Assembly (NCBI RefSeq): GCF_028858725.1
Contig: NC_084760.1
Location: 65,291,867 to 65,355,866 of the forward strand
Direction of reading: 5' to 3'
From: Colius striatus
Taxonomy: Eukaryota > Chordata > Aves > Coliiformes > Coliidae
Length of the DNA stretch: 64,000 bases
Position numbers and translations under genes: made by a program. The notes beneath the pieces were generated by a model. It searched no databases. It was not told where the DNA came from and saw only the letters and a list, made by a program, of their open reading frames with translations. Of this stretch, positions 11,001 through 24,600 are shown piece after piece (positions within the stretch are counted from its first letter, which is position 1; every line of letters begins with the position of its first letter).

Positions 11001-14000
11001 ACTCTGCTTTCTTCCAAGGTACTCCAGCATGTAAGACATGCAGCCATAATGCTGTGGCTAGGTTGTGGTGACATGATGAAAAACGGAGGCATGTTCCCAC
11101 TGAGAAATGGTATTCTAACCTTGGCTTCTCCATGGAGAGGGCTCCCTGGTCTGAGGCATCTGTGTAATAAATATATTACAAGGTGAAAGGTATAGTGGAT
11201 GCAAATTAGTGGTAGCAACTGAAAATTTCAGATTGAGATCTTCTGGTTCATCATCTTCTGGTTATGGCATTAATCAGCCCTGCCTGTAGATTATCAAAGT
11301 GTGGGCTTTTAGAAGAGAAGAACTTAGGGTTTTTTTGCTCTGGTTTGTGTTCTCACTTGACGCTTTTGTTTTTGCTCATTAGAAGTTTGAGGTAAAATTT
11401 CTATGAGGAATTTTTTGTTTCATCACAGCAGCAAATGTCTTGCTACAAGCATCTTGTGTTGATGGTCAATAGCATGATACTGAGCCCTGTCTATAGGGGA
11501 TTTGAAGCTCCCTATATTCCTCTTCTTCATCCTCAGTGCCATTTATAGCAGTGTTGAGGCTACTTTGGATGGTGCAGACTTGTAATTGCTGATGTAGACT
11601 GTAGAGTTTGTTAGAATGTGGCAGCTTTCAAGCATATTTCTTACCTCTCTGCTGTATGCCCTCATTTAGGAGACATGCCTGACTGCAAAATGCTTTTTGT
11701 ATCATCTGTGTCTCCAATATGAGTTAAAGCTTTCCCAGATTTGAACATTCCTCAGTATGTATTTTAGGGAGTTAGATGTTTGATCTTCTGGATCAGAAAG
11801 CAGAGGAGACATAGGAAGTCCTGATCTCCCTTTTACAAAATATTTTCTGCAGCTTGTTGATAGTTAGGAGTCTTGAAGCTCTTTAAGTCTAAATAAGTTC
11901 TGGCGGTCTGGTTCACCTCCAGAATTTATTAAAGCTTCTGAAGACATTATTCATTGGAGGGAGGAAGGTGGTCAGCAGTGGTGTACAGATAGCTTTGAGA
12001 GGTTAGTGCTCCATGCAACAGAAAAATAAACATCATGTGATATAAGGCTGAAGTGGATTGGTTTTATTCTTGGTATTATTATTTGGCAAGCTGTGGAGGC
12101 ATATTACAAATGTGTTATAACCGACTGGGTGGCCTGGCTAAATTCTTTGAGTTTTGCTTTTGTCATTCCGGTGGTAGAAAAGATGATGGAATCAAAGATT
12201 TCTCCTGGAGTTCTGGGTGGTGTATGTATTTCTGCTGCTCTTTTCATGCCCCAGCCATGAAACTAGGGGCAGGTCAGAGGTGGGAATTGTGCTCTGATTC
12301 ACCTGAGAAGAAGTGCAGCTCATCAGGTAGTGCAGCCTCATTCAGGGCAACTCTAGTCTCCTCTTTAGACTGTGCTACTTGAAATGTACTGAGCTGCTCC
12401 AGACCCTCAAACCATTTCAGTATCTCTGGAGATATAAGGCAGCTTTCTGAATAGCAACAGAATCGTTTTTTTTCTTGACCATGCCAAAATGTATTTGGAA
12501 GAAAGTGCATTTTCAACCTGTGGATTTATGATTGCTATAGCTTGAAGACAAGTAACCCACATCTGAAAACTGAATACAAAGATATGGTAACTAGCAGCCA
12601 GAAAGAAGAACATCCAAGTGAAAAACAAGTTGGCAACCTCTGTTTTCAAACTTCTGCTTCTCTTTGAGAGCTGGGTTCCTGTTTCTTCCTAATAGTCTTG
12701 GTGAGATGTGACTGCATTTGAGTGACAGTTTCCCAAGAGACTTTGGTCCTACGCCATGGTAAACAAGTCACTTAGTTCTCTGCTTATCTCATTAAGTCAG
12801 CAGTAGGTAGCTTTGTTGAAAACAGTGGTATGATGTGGGTGTGTATGCAAGGAGAGAATCAGAAGTTATTCCTTTTCTGTGATCTTTGGGCTGTGTTTTT
12901 AAAGGTTTAAAATGGGGCAGTAAGGTTTTCCAAGGTGTATTGGCGCTGACCTCTCTTTCAGTCTGGGCTTGGCTGAAAACTTTTTTGCAACAGTGTCTTC
13001 TTTTAGCTCAGAGTTTTGTGAGGGAAAGCACATCAGAAAAAGAGGTGGCCTAGAAGGTGTGATGCTGGCTGAGTAATCCTCTGAGAGCCCTCAGTATCAG
13101 GGTGGTCTCTGCAGGCCAGCCCAAGTTAAGAGGGGATGAGTAGGATTCTGAGTAGGAAGCACTCAAACTCTGGTGCCTGTGGCAGAAGAGATGTGCCCCT
13201 TTCCTTAGGATCTGGATGCACTGTTAATGAGACAGCAGCCTTTAAGTTGTGTGCTAGGAAGGTAAATAGTTTAATTTGGCCACAAGCTTTGAGGGAGGTC
13301 CTGGAATCCCATCTGAGAGGTGTCCAGGGCTTAAATGCACAGAAGTAAAAGGCACCATTTTTTTTCATTATCTGCTTTGCAAAGCTTGCTGCTGTGAGCT
13401 GCTTCTCCTCACAGATAAGCCCTGGGAGGCACAGGGAAATACATGGCTGCTGGTATGGGTGTGCTCTCTTTTCCTTTGGGGAGCTGCCAGAGGCAAGAAA
13501 ACAGCTGAGAGCTGGTCATATTCCCATCACAGCCTGGAAAGGAAGCAAGTGGATGTGCAGGAAAAGGGCTGGAACAGGCTTCCTCCTCCCTGAGAGGGGT
13601 CTCTGTCATGCATTGGCAAGAAATGCAGCCACACTGGAAAGCACTGTCGCAGCTTGCTCATCCTTGGAAGAAATAAGAGCCACTGTTTGCCTCTGATGCC
13701 CCACTAACTGCCTAGCTTGCAGCAGGCAGAGCTGGTGGGGCCATGCCCAAAGTCAGCCTCCATCCCTCTGTACGCTTGTCAGCAAGGTGGGTTGTGAATT
13801 CAGTGCTCTGTGCTAGGAGAGGAGTCCAAACATCTTTTTACTGGTAAAGATGTTTGGATGATGATTGCTGCCCTTACAAGCTCAGTTGCAATCATATTTT
13901 TCACTGCTGAGTTTTGTCCTGTCTCTCCATCTGATGCAACTCAGCCTTTCAGGAAGAAAAGGTTCCTGGCCCCTCTTATGCTTTTCCATCCCTCTGTGGT

Positions 14001-15664
14001 TTCCTTTTTATCAAGTAGAAACTCAGCTTCAGATTATCTTCAGTTTGAAATAGAGAGGCAGACTTGGTTTTTTTAACTGTTTTGTTGACAACAGAGCATA
14101 CAATCCCCTTGGGTTTGGTGGCTGTAGTCAGCAAAATGGAGGCAAATCATGCCAATCTGTTATCAAGAGGTTGGTCTCTTACCACCTACCACTCATTGGT
14201 GGTGAAGTAGCAGTTAAGCCATAGGAGCGTGCTGCTGTGAGCAGCCAGCTGAATTTATTGACGGAAAGGTCCAATCCAGCTGGGAGTGTTTTGTGCTGCC
14301 CTGTGGGTCTTATCAGGGCTCAGGAGTTTTGAAACCTTGCAGAGGAATCCCCCAATGTATTGCTGAGCCTGGGCTTTAAAGGGCACTATACTATCAAGTG
14401 CTGTATATAAGCAGAGTTGGTGGCTGGAGCTGTTGGATTGCAGCCTCTGTAAGCTCAGCAACAGGGAGTGTTAGAGATGGTAGCTAAAGTTATGCCAGAC
14501 CTCCCACTATCTGACATGGGTTTATTTGTTCTCTCTGGTGTTTGCTTGTTTACCACTGTCTCTACAGTTCAGCCACCTGTGAGCTAGTGTTTCCTAGCCC
14601 TACAAAATCCTGTGGATATTGCCACAGGGAGCTGTGCAAAGAAGTGGGCAGCAGTATGCCTCAGCTAACCTGTTTTTACAAAGGGCTACAGGCTGGGTGT
14701 AGTGGAAGGTTTTTAATTCACAAAGGAACAGAAAATGTTGTGGGCAGATGGAATGTTCAAAATGCAAAATAGAAAGTAGAGAGAGGAGAGCAGAAGTTGA
14801 GGGGCCAGAAATAATTTGCTAAATAGCCTAAGCAGCTCCTCGTAGGGTCCTAGGTAGATGTTAAGAGTAGTAGTTGGGCTTCTTTGCCACCTCACAGCTA
14901 TGCCTTTAACAAGCCAACAGATGGTTCTTCAGCCTGAGCTGAAGTGGCTGAAATTCTATTAGTGATCCCACTGAAGCCTGCAGCTGGCAGCCATATATAG
15001 GTACTTAACCAGGCTGTGCAGCGTGGAAGGTGTTTCTCATTGACAGCAAACTCTTTTCTTTTTCTTTCCAGTGTTGGCTTCCTATGTTGAAATTGCAAAT
15101 AAACCTTGCCCAGGCTTTGGTTTCCCCATCCAAGGCAGCTAAGGGACTTCTTCTCACCTGAAATTGGTCTCAAGTGTTTTTCCTTACCTTTGGGTTCAGG
15201 ATATCTGCAGGAAGGCTGGACAACTATGCTTAGCATAGCAGTTGAACCAGCAGACAAAAAGTCTCATGTTGAGTGTCACATTTCTTCAGTTATTCTAAAA
15301 TGGGGGGAAGGGGCAAGTGTTTCCCTTTTGGTGAAAAAAGGAAGCCTATATCTTCTCTATTTAGCAAAAAGTGAGGGGAATGGAAGGTTAAACTGAGGCA
15401 CTGTCACAGAAGCTCCTGTGAGGGGTGACTAGGTTTCTGCATTATCCTTTTGTCCAGAAAGTTGAAGAAGGGATGGGTGTGAAGACCTGGGGACTTGAAC
15501 CCACGTCTCAAAACATCAGCAGCCATGGTGCTGTGATCACAAGGTATAAAGGCAGGCTTGCAACTCTGCTGCTTCACAGTAATTCATAGAGATCCACAGC
15601 TAGGAGATGATATATGAAGGTTTTGGGCTGACAGATGCACAGGTTTTTTGTTTGAGGGGTTCTC

Positions 15665-15696
<32 letters not shown>

Positions 15697-18600
15697 GTTT
15701 ATTGTTTCTACAGTAACTTGTTTGGGCCACTTGACCTGAATTTTCAGATAGTTACCAGCCTGATACAAACTCTAGTTCCAGGAAATCAACTGGTGGCTGC
15801 AAGAAATACTCAACCCAGGTGTAATGCTGGGATGGCAGAGAACATGTCTTGTGCTGAACCTCCTGAACAGCTGCTGTCAAAGTCCATATAGGGCACGGAA
15901 TATATTAGGAAAATGTCTAGAAATGCTTTGCAAAAGGCTGCTTCCCAAAGAAGGCCTTGATGCAATTGTTTGGATGTAAAAAGAAGTCTTCCTTTATTCA
16001 GAAAGCTGCAAGCTCTCTTGCTGGGGCGAAAGATAGCATCAAACTCCTTGGCAAAATGTTTCTGCCAGGCATTCTTGACATGCATGAGAGAAGTGCCATG
16101 TATTGGTGATGGGTTTTACATGAATCATTTTGCCAGACATTGATCACTGGGCTTTGGAAACACAGGCACCACTGTATCTGAGGAGGGATCTGGAAGAAAT
16201 ATGGTCTGGTAGTTTCTGGAGAGAGGTGCTGTAAAGATATGAGAGAAGTGCTGTGTCTGTTAAACAGAAATGCTGGTCTGGACAGTGATCTGTTGGAGGG
16301 CCAGTTTTGCAGGTCCGGTCCTTAGAAGTGATGTTGTGATAATGGAGGAGATACCTGCAGAAAGCTTGATGAGTCTTTAGAAGAAGAGTGGTAATGCGTA
16401 GTCTTAAGGGCAAAAAGGAAGCACACCTCATGTATACAGAGTTTATTCTTAGTATAATTAAACACTTAACATTCAAGATCTAAGTATTCCAGAAAAGAAA
16501 GAGGTCTTGTTGGTTACCACAGACACTACTTCTGTCCAGCATCAAGTTCCATGTTTCTTGACTGCATGTTTGCAGTGAGGGACCACCCGTGCCTCTGGGA
16601 TTGCTTGTTCTCTTTCATGCCATGTCCTGTACCTCCGCTTCTCAAAGCCTCTTACTGTACCAGGCTTGTATTTCTTTATCATGCCTCATTATGTTAGGGT
16701 TGTAAACCCATGATGGTAGCATAAAAATATTAAGATGCATAGGGGCAAAAAAAAACTATGGTTACCTAGCCAATTAGAAGAACTGCTGTTACAGCTAAGG
16801 CAGATAAAACAGGGAAGTCAAGAAGAGCTCAGACAAAGAGAGCATCACAAGCTGCCTTCTAAGGACCTTGCAAACTCTGTACAAGGCCTGCGGCATTTTG
16901 CTTTCCATGGCAGTACTGTGTTACAGGGCTGCAAGGAAACAGCAAGAGCAGACTTCCCTGTCCCTGAAATGAGATGGGTTTCCAGCAGATCGTGTCATGA
17001 AACAGCTACCTGAAGGGCTTGCTCCAAATCTGATGGAAGTCAGCAGGCAGCAGGTCAGGAGAGCAAACTCAAGAACAGCTCTGCAATGGAGAGCAAATCA
17101 CAAACATGGAGGGGGGAGGGAGGATTTATGTGCAACCCAGCCTCTCTGTGCTCACAGTTCCTGCTGATACAGGAGGAGAGCTGGCTCTGCAGAGCTCTTC
17201 TGCGTGGTGTTTAAAGCTTGTCAGTGTGTCACTTGCACTGAGAACAGGCATATCACATATCATATGCAGTAAGACAGTACTTCCCTCTGGTTTTGGAGGT
17301 GCAGGATTGAGATGCATGAAAGTCACATGAAATCCAAGTTCAGCAGCTATCTACCCTCTTACTTGCAGTACAATGAACGGATTGGACTTGTTCATGTGGT
17401 TCAGTTGAAAGCAAGTCCAGAATCACCTCCATGTGTCAGGATTTTTTCACCTTCCTTGCCTGTGTACATTAATGCCCCTACCATCTCCTGGCTTGCTTTA
17501 TTTTAAAAGCACTTACTAAAAATTCTGTTCTTTCTCCTGCGCAAACGGCTCTGCCTCCTGGTCCAACTGGTTGCTGCTTCCCCATTTCTCAGCTTTACCC
17601 TCTGGAGTGGTGTTCACTGTGCCCGGTTCACTCACTTATTTGCTCTCAGCTCTTGCAATCCACTTTTGCAGGGGATCTGCAGACTGTTGCGACATGAACT
17701 AACTTTGCAGCTTTTGGGCTGTCTGTGGTCAGAGGGGCTGGGCGCTTCCTTTCATTGCAGCAGGTTTCCTTCTCCTGCAATGGCTCTGCTGAGATCCTCC
17801 CTGGCTGCAGAGTGCCCTGGGATTTTCTGTGTGCTCCATGGCTTTGTTGTGCCCTGCTCCGTGCCATCTACACTAAAATCCTTTGGGGTGCAGGCAGGTG
17901 GGAATGCTGTGAACATCGCTTGGGATTTTGCCTTTCTCTCTCTTCTCATGGTTTGCAGAAGCTCTGCACATCTACTCTGAGCTTCTGTCCACCCTCTGTT
18001 CTTCATGGAGCCTTGTCGGGGTAGGTATTTTCATTCAGAGCTTCTGCTTCCTCTACCTTTGTCTCCACCCCATGTTTCAATGCAGAGAGAAGCTAAGTGA
18101 AGATATCTTTGTTTGCACTGTTTCACCAGCTCCAGAGTGACAGTGTCTAGCTTTGTCAGTGTCTGATGTGTATTTTCAGTAGGTGTGCCTTGCTATCAAC
18201 ACACCTCCTGGTCGTATCACAAAATCACAGCATCCCCAGAATGGCAGGGGATGGAATGGACCTCTAGAGATCATCCAGCCCAACCCCCTGCTAAAGCAGT
18301 TTCTCTCTATCAGGTCACACAGGAATGTGTCCAGATGAGTTTGGAAACCTCCAGAGAAGGAGACTTCACACCCTCCCTAGGCAGCCTATGCCAGGGCTAG
18401 ATGGGAGTATAGATGGGAGGCAGATCCTTCACTTTGCACAGCCTTCCAGTTTTCGGTGGCATTGCCTCTGTGCCAGGGGTGGGGCAGTGCTGGGCTTGAG
18501 GCCAGAATTGCTCTTGGCTCTTTTAACCTTTTGTGGTGGAGGGCCCACAATGCCAAGCTTGGCAGCAGTAGCAGGTGGGGAGGGTAATGGTCATGGTTTC

Positions 18601-21600
18601 TTCCTGCTCAGTTCAGTTAGGTCTGTCCTTGTGTGTTTGCTGGGGCAGCAATGCTGCAACGTGCTCATTTCACCCCAGAATTTGTAAGTACCAAGAGGTT
18701 AAGTACTGGAAATGTGTCAGCTGCTGGCATGTACTAATTGTCTGCCTGTTAGATGGGGGAAACGTGTGAAGGAGTGAGGGAGTCAAGAGAAGGATTCCTG
18801 ACACAGCATTTATGCCAACTACCTCTCTTGAATTGGAAGAGAAGCCTGAGTTGCTGCTACAGGAGCCAGAAGACACACCTGATGCTCAGGGATTTGTAGA
18901 TTTCTTTGTAGGAGTTCTGGCTTCACCTTCTCTGTGCCTATGTGTCTGTTCCCACATGTGCTCGACCACCAAGGGACCTCCAAGACCTTCCTTTTTTTAA
19001 CATTTTAAAGCACAAAGGAGAAAGAAAAGTGGATAGAAAGGACTTAGTCCTTATTGCCTTACTCTCCCACTCTGAGGCAAATGTCAAATAGGGATTAATC
19101 ATAAAGAAAAATGAGTTCAGGATGTTCTGAATAAGCAAATCAACCACAGAGCCGCTCAGAAAGGATGGTGTAACCAGAGCTCTTCTGGCATTTCTGTTCA
19201 GGAGCAAGAGGCTGCAGCTCTGAAAGCACTTGGGTATCTTCTGTTGCAGGTGAATGTTTTTTATTTTGTTTCCTCACAACTGCCTGTCTGGGGTTTTGTT
19301 TCATTTCCTCTGCTCTGCAGTTGAGGAGCTTAGTTTTGTTTTGGCTCTTTAATATTTACCCATGTTGAGATTTTTCTCTTAATGCAGCATAGGATGACCA
19401 GAGAATGTGACCTTTTAGTCAACAAATGTTGTGTGGTAATTCATTATTTCACAGTCACTCAGTTCATGAACTTAGTAAAAATAAGCAAAATAATACAGCT
19501 AACAGACTGTGCACTTCTGTAGATAACAGGAACATGTATGGTCATAAAGCCCTTGGGAAGAAGTATTGACTGTTGTGCTTTAGAGTTCAGGCTGATCTCT
19601 AGCTGTAAGAAATTAGGAGGAAATTCAGTCCAGACTAAAGCCACTCCATCTCTGCTTTTTTGCAGGGTTGTGGCATCTCTGTGGTGGCAGCTACTGCCAG
19701 AGAGCAGGCAGTAAGCATGTGTGAACACTTCTCTGAGTTCCTGGTTTATTTACTTGATGCTACAGGAATAATATTAAAAAAATGACACAAAATGCTGTGG
19801 CTGGGATTCATGACTTGTTTTCCTTACCTGCCAAAAGATGGCAGGGAAGAAATATCCCTCCAGTCATCAGTGCCTTCATACTTTCTCTGTGACAGTGTCA
19901 CTTCACTGTCCTTCGTGCAGATGGGGTTTCCTCCTAAAGAAGGAAGATGCCAAGTTCTTATCAGCCCATGTTTTTGTTATGACGTTCCTGAAGTGGAGCA
20001 CTTGAGCTTTATCTGCTTCTAGCTTTTATTTGCAGCTTAGCCACCAGCTGAAAACTGGTTTTGTTGATTTGTTTGGTTTTTCACAGCTATGGCCAGTTCT
20101 GGAACATGACAATAGTAGATGGGTAGACTCATGTTTTACAGCTTGCTACGAAATGCAGCCTTCCTCAGTTCAGTTGTTTGTTGACAGTTTTTGGAGTCCC
20201 TGGTGGTGTAGCTTACAGACTCCTAAGGGTTCAAAGGTGACAGGTTGAAGATGAGTGTGCTAGGAAGTAGAAGATTTCTCTCTCTCAGCCTCAGTAAGTT
20301 CCTGAACCCAGAGGAAAGTTTTCATTCCTAGTGAGTTCTGTAAGTCTTCACTGAACTGGCAATTGGCACCAGTAAGGCGTGGTCTGCTGCCCCTTGTGAG
20401 GGTCACCTCCTCCTTTGGCATGAGACCACTCCTCACCTGGCACAGTTATCTCTCTTCTTCTCAAAGCCCTTCCACTGCAGGCACACAGAGCTGTTCAGTT
20501 CATGACAGCACCTTGGCCCCAGGCATGCCTGGGGTTGTGTTATCCCTCATGCAGGTACCAGCATTAGTGTATGTGCAAGTCTTTCCCATGAACTACCTTT
20601 TCCTTCCTTAGAGGAACATTTCTGCTGTGGAGTCAGCTTGTTGCAGCAGTGAGCCCTGTGAAAAGACCCTTTGTTGCTGTTCTCTGTGTCCTGAGTTTCC
20701 CTGTGCAAGAGTGGCTGTGATTTTCCTTGGAGCAGTGTCTCTCTCCTGCGGGACTGTTGGACTCTGCAGCACGGTGGGGTGAAGGGATAACGGAGGAATT
20801 TGGGTCATTTGTCTTTGAGAGTCTCATATAATCTGCCACTCACACAAGTGTTTCTGGACCTCTCCTTTTCTTCGTTATTCATGCAAATCTGTTGTTTACC
20901 TGTGCAATTTGTGAAGCATTTCCAACAGTTCCCCGACATAAACAGTGCTGGTAGTCTTTGGACAATGCTTCCATCGCACCTTGTGTTTATCCCACTCATG
21001 TTCCCAGTAGCTTCTGACTGAGACTTCTGGGTAAAGAAAAAAAAAAAAGGCATCAAGGATGGCTAAAATGGACACTAACTTCTGGAGGCAAGAGGACAGA
21101 CACTGTCTTGCTGGCTGTTCTACCCATGCCAGAGCCTGGCAGCTCTGGACAGTGCCTGCAGATCTTACTCGCTCGTCCTTCTGCAGCAATTATGGCTCTG
21201 CTCTCTTTTTCTTCTCTCCCTAATGACAGGAGCAGCCTGGCTTTCACCATGCCCCAAGCCACCATTCTTTAAGGTCACAGAATCACAGGATGATTTAAGT
21301 TGGAAGGGACCTCTAGAGACCATTCAGTCCAAGCCTCTTCTAAAGCATGTTCCCCTCCATCGAGTCACACAGGAATGTGTCCAGGCGGGTTTGGAAACCT
21401 CCAGAGAAGGAGCCTCCACACCCTCCCTGGGCAGCCTGTGCCAGGGCTCCCTCACCTCAACACCAAAGAAGCTTTTTCTTATGTTTAAGTGGAACTTTTT
21501 GTGTTCCATCTTATGTCCATTTCTCCTTGTTCTGTCACTGGACACTACAGAAAAAAGTGTCACCCATTCTCCTGACACCCACCCTTTTGGTACTTGTAAG

Positions 21601-24600
21601 TGTTGATGAGGTGCCCCCTGAGTCTTTTCTTCTTCAGACTAAACAGATGCCTTATACTGCTGAGATGAGAAGGCTCAGAGGTGATGGCAATGCCTCACTC
21701 GGTTCAGGGTCATCCTTTCTTTGCTCCCCCATGTAAAACAAGTTATGCAGTCACCTGACACCCTTGCTTCTGTGCCGCAGGGAACTGCTGGATCTCACTT
21801 GCCGTCTTGCCAACACCCTGAAGAAATATGGGATACAGAAAGGGGACAAGGTGGCCATCTATATGTCCGTGTCTCCCTTGTCTGTGGCAGCCATGCTGGC
21901 TTGCGCCAGGATTGGTGCCGTTCACACTGTGGTCTTCGCTGGATTCAGCGCTGAGTCCTTAGCTGGGAGGATCATGGACTGTAAGTAGAAGCAGACTGAG
22001 GAACGAACCCCTCTGGACAGGGCTCCAAGACACATCCCAATTCTGTGTTTTCTTGGCAGCAAGAGAAAAGCTTCATTCTGAGCTGTTGGGACGGTTCACT
22101 CTCCTTTGCAAAGTACTGTGAAGAGCCTTTTTCTTATTGTCAGATGCAGTGTCCTCTGGCCTTAATATACTTCATAAATTCCTTAATATTCAGACTGCAC
22201 TGGCTTACTGCCAGACAGCAGTGAAGCCAGAGGGAAAAGCAGAGCTTAGGAATGGGGCCCGATTTGTTCTTTCACAACATAATCACAGTGTTTCTTTGAT
22301 TCTCCTCCACAGTACTAATTGTGCAGTCTTGATTGTGATACTGAGATTTATGTGTGGCACTGGAAGTGCTGGCAGCCTGCCCCTCCCTCTGTTAGCTGTT
22401 GTACCAGCAGGCAGAGATGTTCTCAGCCCAAAGAACTCATAGTGTGATTAGGTAAAAAGTAATGCTAAAAATACCAGCAGATATTAGCAAGTGGCTCATC
22501 TCCTGGCAGTCACATCAATTTCTTTGTGGCTCATGTGAGTGAATAAGTCTTACAGCAATTTTCTTTCTTTTTTTTTTTTTATCTTTTGGCAATCTATAGA
22601 GACCAAGCACATGTTTTAGTTATTCCCTCACTTTTGGCCACTTGTGTGGAGGTGGTGGGTTAAAGAGCCATTTCTCTGCAACCACAGCTCTGTAATGATG
22701 TAGTGTTTTACGATATGAAGTGCTCTGCCTCAGTACTGCTGTGGCTTCCAGGGGGTTTTCCCTCAAGGTATGAGTGAGTTCCAGAAGGCTGTATCTTGGA
22801 ACAGGGTAATGCCTCCGAGAGGCTGCTGAGTTTGATGCTGTTCAGTTTGCAATGGACACTTCTGTGCAGCCTCAGAGAGAGAATGACAGAGGGACAAAGG
22901 TATTTGTTCCCTAAGGTTGTGGTTTCAGTGCATTGGGCTGTTAGGCTAAAGCAGCAGTATTGGCTGTAACACTGATAACTGTTCTGCATGTTGGCTTTGC
23001 TAGGCAGGAGTGGAGACATTTAAATTGCAGTGGGTGATGCTTAGGCTGGACATTGGGAAAGACTTCCTCATGTTCATGGTAGGTGTTAGAGTGGACTGGT
23101 GGGGGAGAGGGTAGAATATCTGCCATTGGAGTGTTTCAGGAAGACTGGGGACTGAGAGCTGTCAGAAATAGGTTAACTGGAGTGGACCGTGCCATGGGTT
23201 GGAGGTGATGGACTAGATAACCTCTGGAGGTTCCAGCCTCTCATGTCTGTGGGTCTCAGGTTTTAAAGTGTTTTTGTCAATGACACCACCTGTTTTTGAT
23301 GGGTAGAAGTTCTGAGTATTAGTCACACATATTACCCTATACATCATCTCCAAAAAGTAATGAAAGCAGGGTGCACATGCTCTCCTGGAAGACAGACTGG
23401 TACGTCTGCTAATTCTTTCTCTTTTTAGCTGAATGCAAAGCAGTTATCACCTACAACCAGGGAGTCAGGGGAGGCCGAATCGTAGAGCTGAAGATGACCG
23501 TGGATGAAGCTGTGAAGAACTGTCCAAGCATCAAACACGTCTTTGTAGCTCAAAGGACAGATAACAAAGTCCATATGGGTGACTGTGATATTCCCCTTGA
23601 GGAGGTATGTTGGTGCTGGTAAACCTTGCCTGTTTCCCCTGATGTTTACTGAATGTGTGTGATGTTTACTGTTCTGGGAGAGAGAAATATGGTACACTAA
23701 TAAATAGAGAGTCAGCTAATGCAGACATCTCTGAGATACCCAGTGCAGGCCTGACCAGAACATGTGCGTCAGGGTCTTGCTGAATGTGTAGATCATGCAC
23801 ACCGTGGTATTTGCTTTGGCCTTTGATCTGCTGTGGGCTACAGTGGGAATTGGCAGCCAAGGAAGATCAGGCAGTCTCCATACCTCACTTGCATATGTGT
23901 GCTAAGCTAAAAGCCTACGAAGCAGCTGCCACGCTGCAGTTGGGCACTCCAGTGTAGCCACACCAGGCCTGCTGGTAATGGCTGAGCTTTATGCTGCCTC
24001 TGGTGCACGTCTGCAGCGTGTGCTGCTCTTTCTGTGCTGCCACAGCAATGAGTGGTGGGCTAATGGATACAGCGCTGTTGCAGTGACAGCATCAGTACGT
24101 CCCTGTAGTCACGTAGCTCTGCAGATGCCCAGTGACACTCTGGGTAACTCCTTTTAGGCCTGAGTGTTGGCTAAATCACCTTTTTCTCCATCTGTGCCCT
24201 GTGGGCCTGAGTTCTGCAGATGAAAAGGTGCTCCTGATGATATCTGGATCTTCATCCTTAAATGGATTGTCTGTATTTACATTCTGCTAGGATTGTGAGT
24301 CAAAGCAGCTCAATCTACATCTGATTCATTACAGCATGGACAGGGGATATGCTGTCCCATTTTAGTAGTCTTGCAAACAGTGTAGAGATTAAAGGAATGA
24401 GTGTTTCCTGAGACCCAAGGTGCACTGATACCGTTGCTGCTGTTGTTATACTGCATTCAGACACTGTTATGGTTTCTCATATGCACTGTCAGACTGGACA
24501 CTGTGCAGTGCAAAAATATTCAGGTTCCTGGAGAGGCTTAATAAAGGCTATGGACAGTGTCATGGTTACCCCATGATGGAAGGACAGTAGTGGCTTGGGA

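Larger units (their letters stand above)
10923..21780 (+). other. ACSS1 intron 2 (10.9 kb)
   Basis: The longest intron. It holds a (TG)14 microsatellite (15669-15696), a perfect 13-bp hairpin (13825-13858) and two - strand CR1 fragments (18217-18400 and 21274-21650). No nested gene was recognised; the open frames are short and resemble nothing known. Confidence 0.75.

Noticed and set aside
15490..15515. tRNA-like phrase (ggacttgaacccac) suggesting a T-loop on the - strand
   Set aside because: The T stem does not pair fully, and no D-arm or acceptor stem is found at the right distance.
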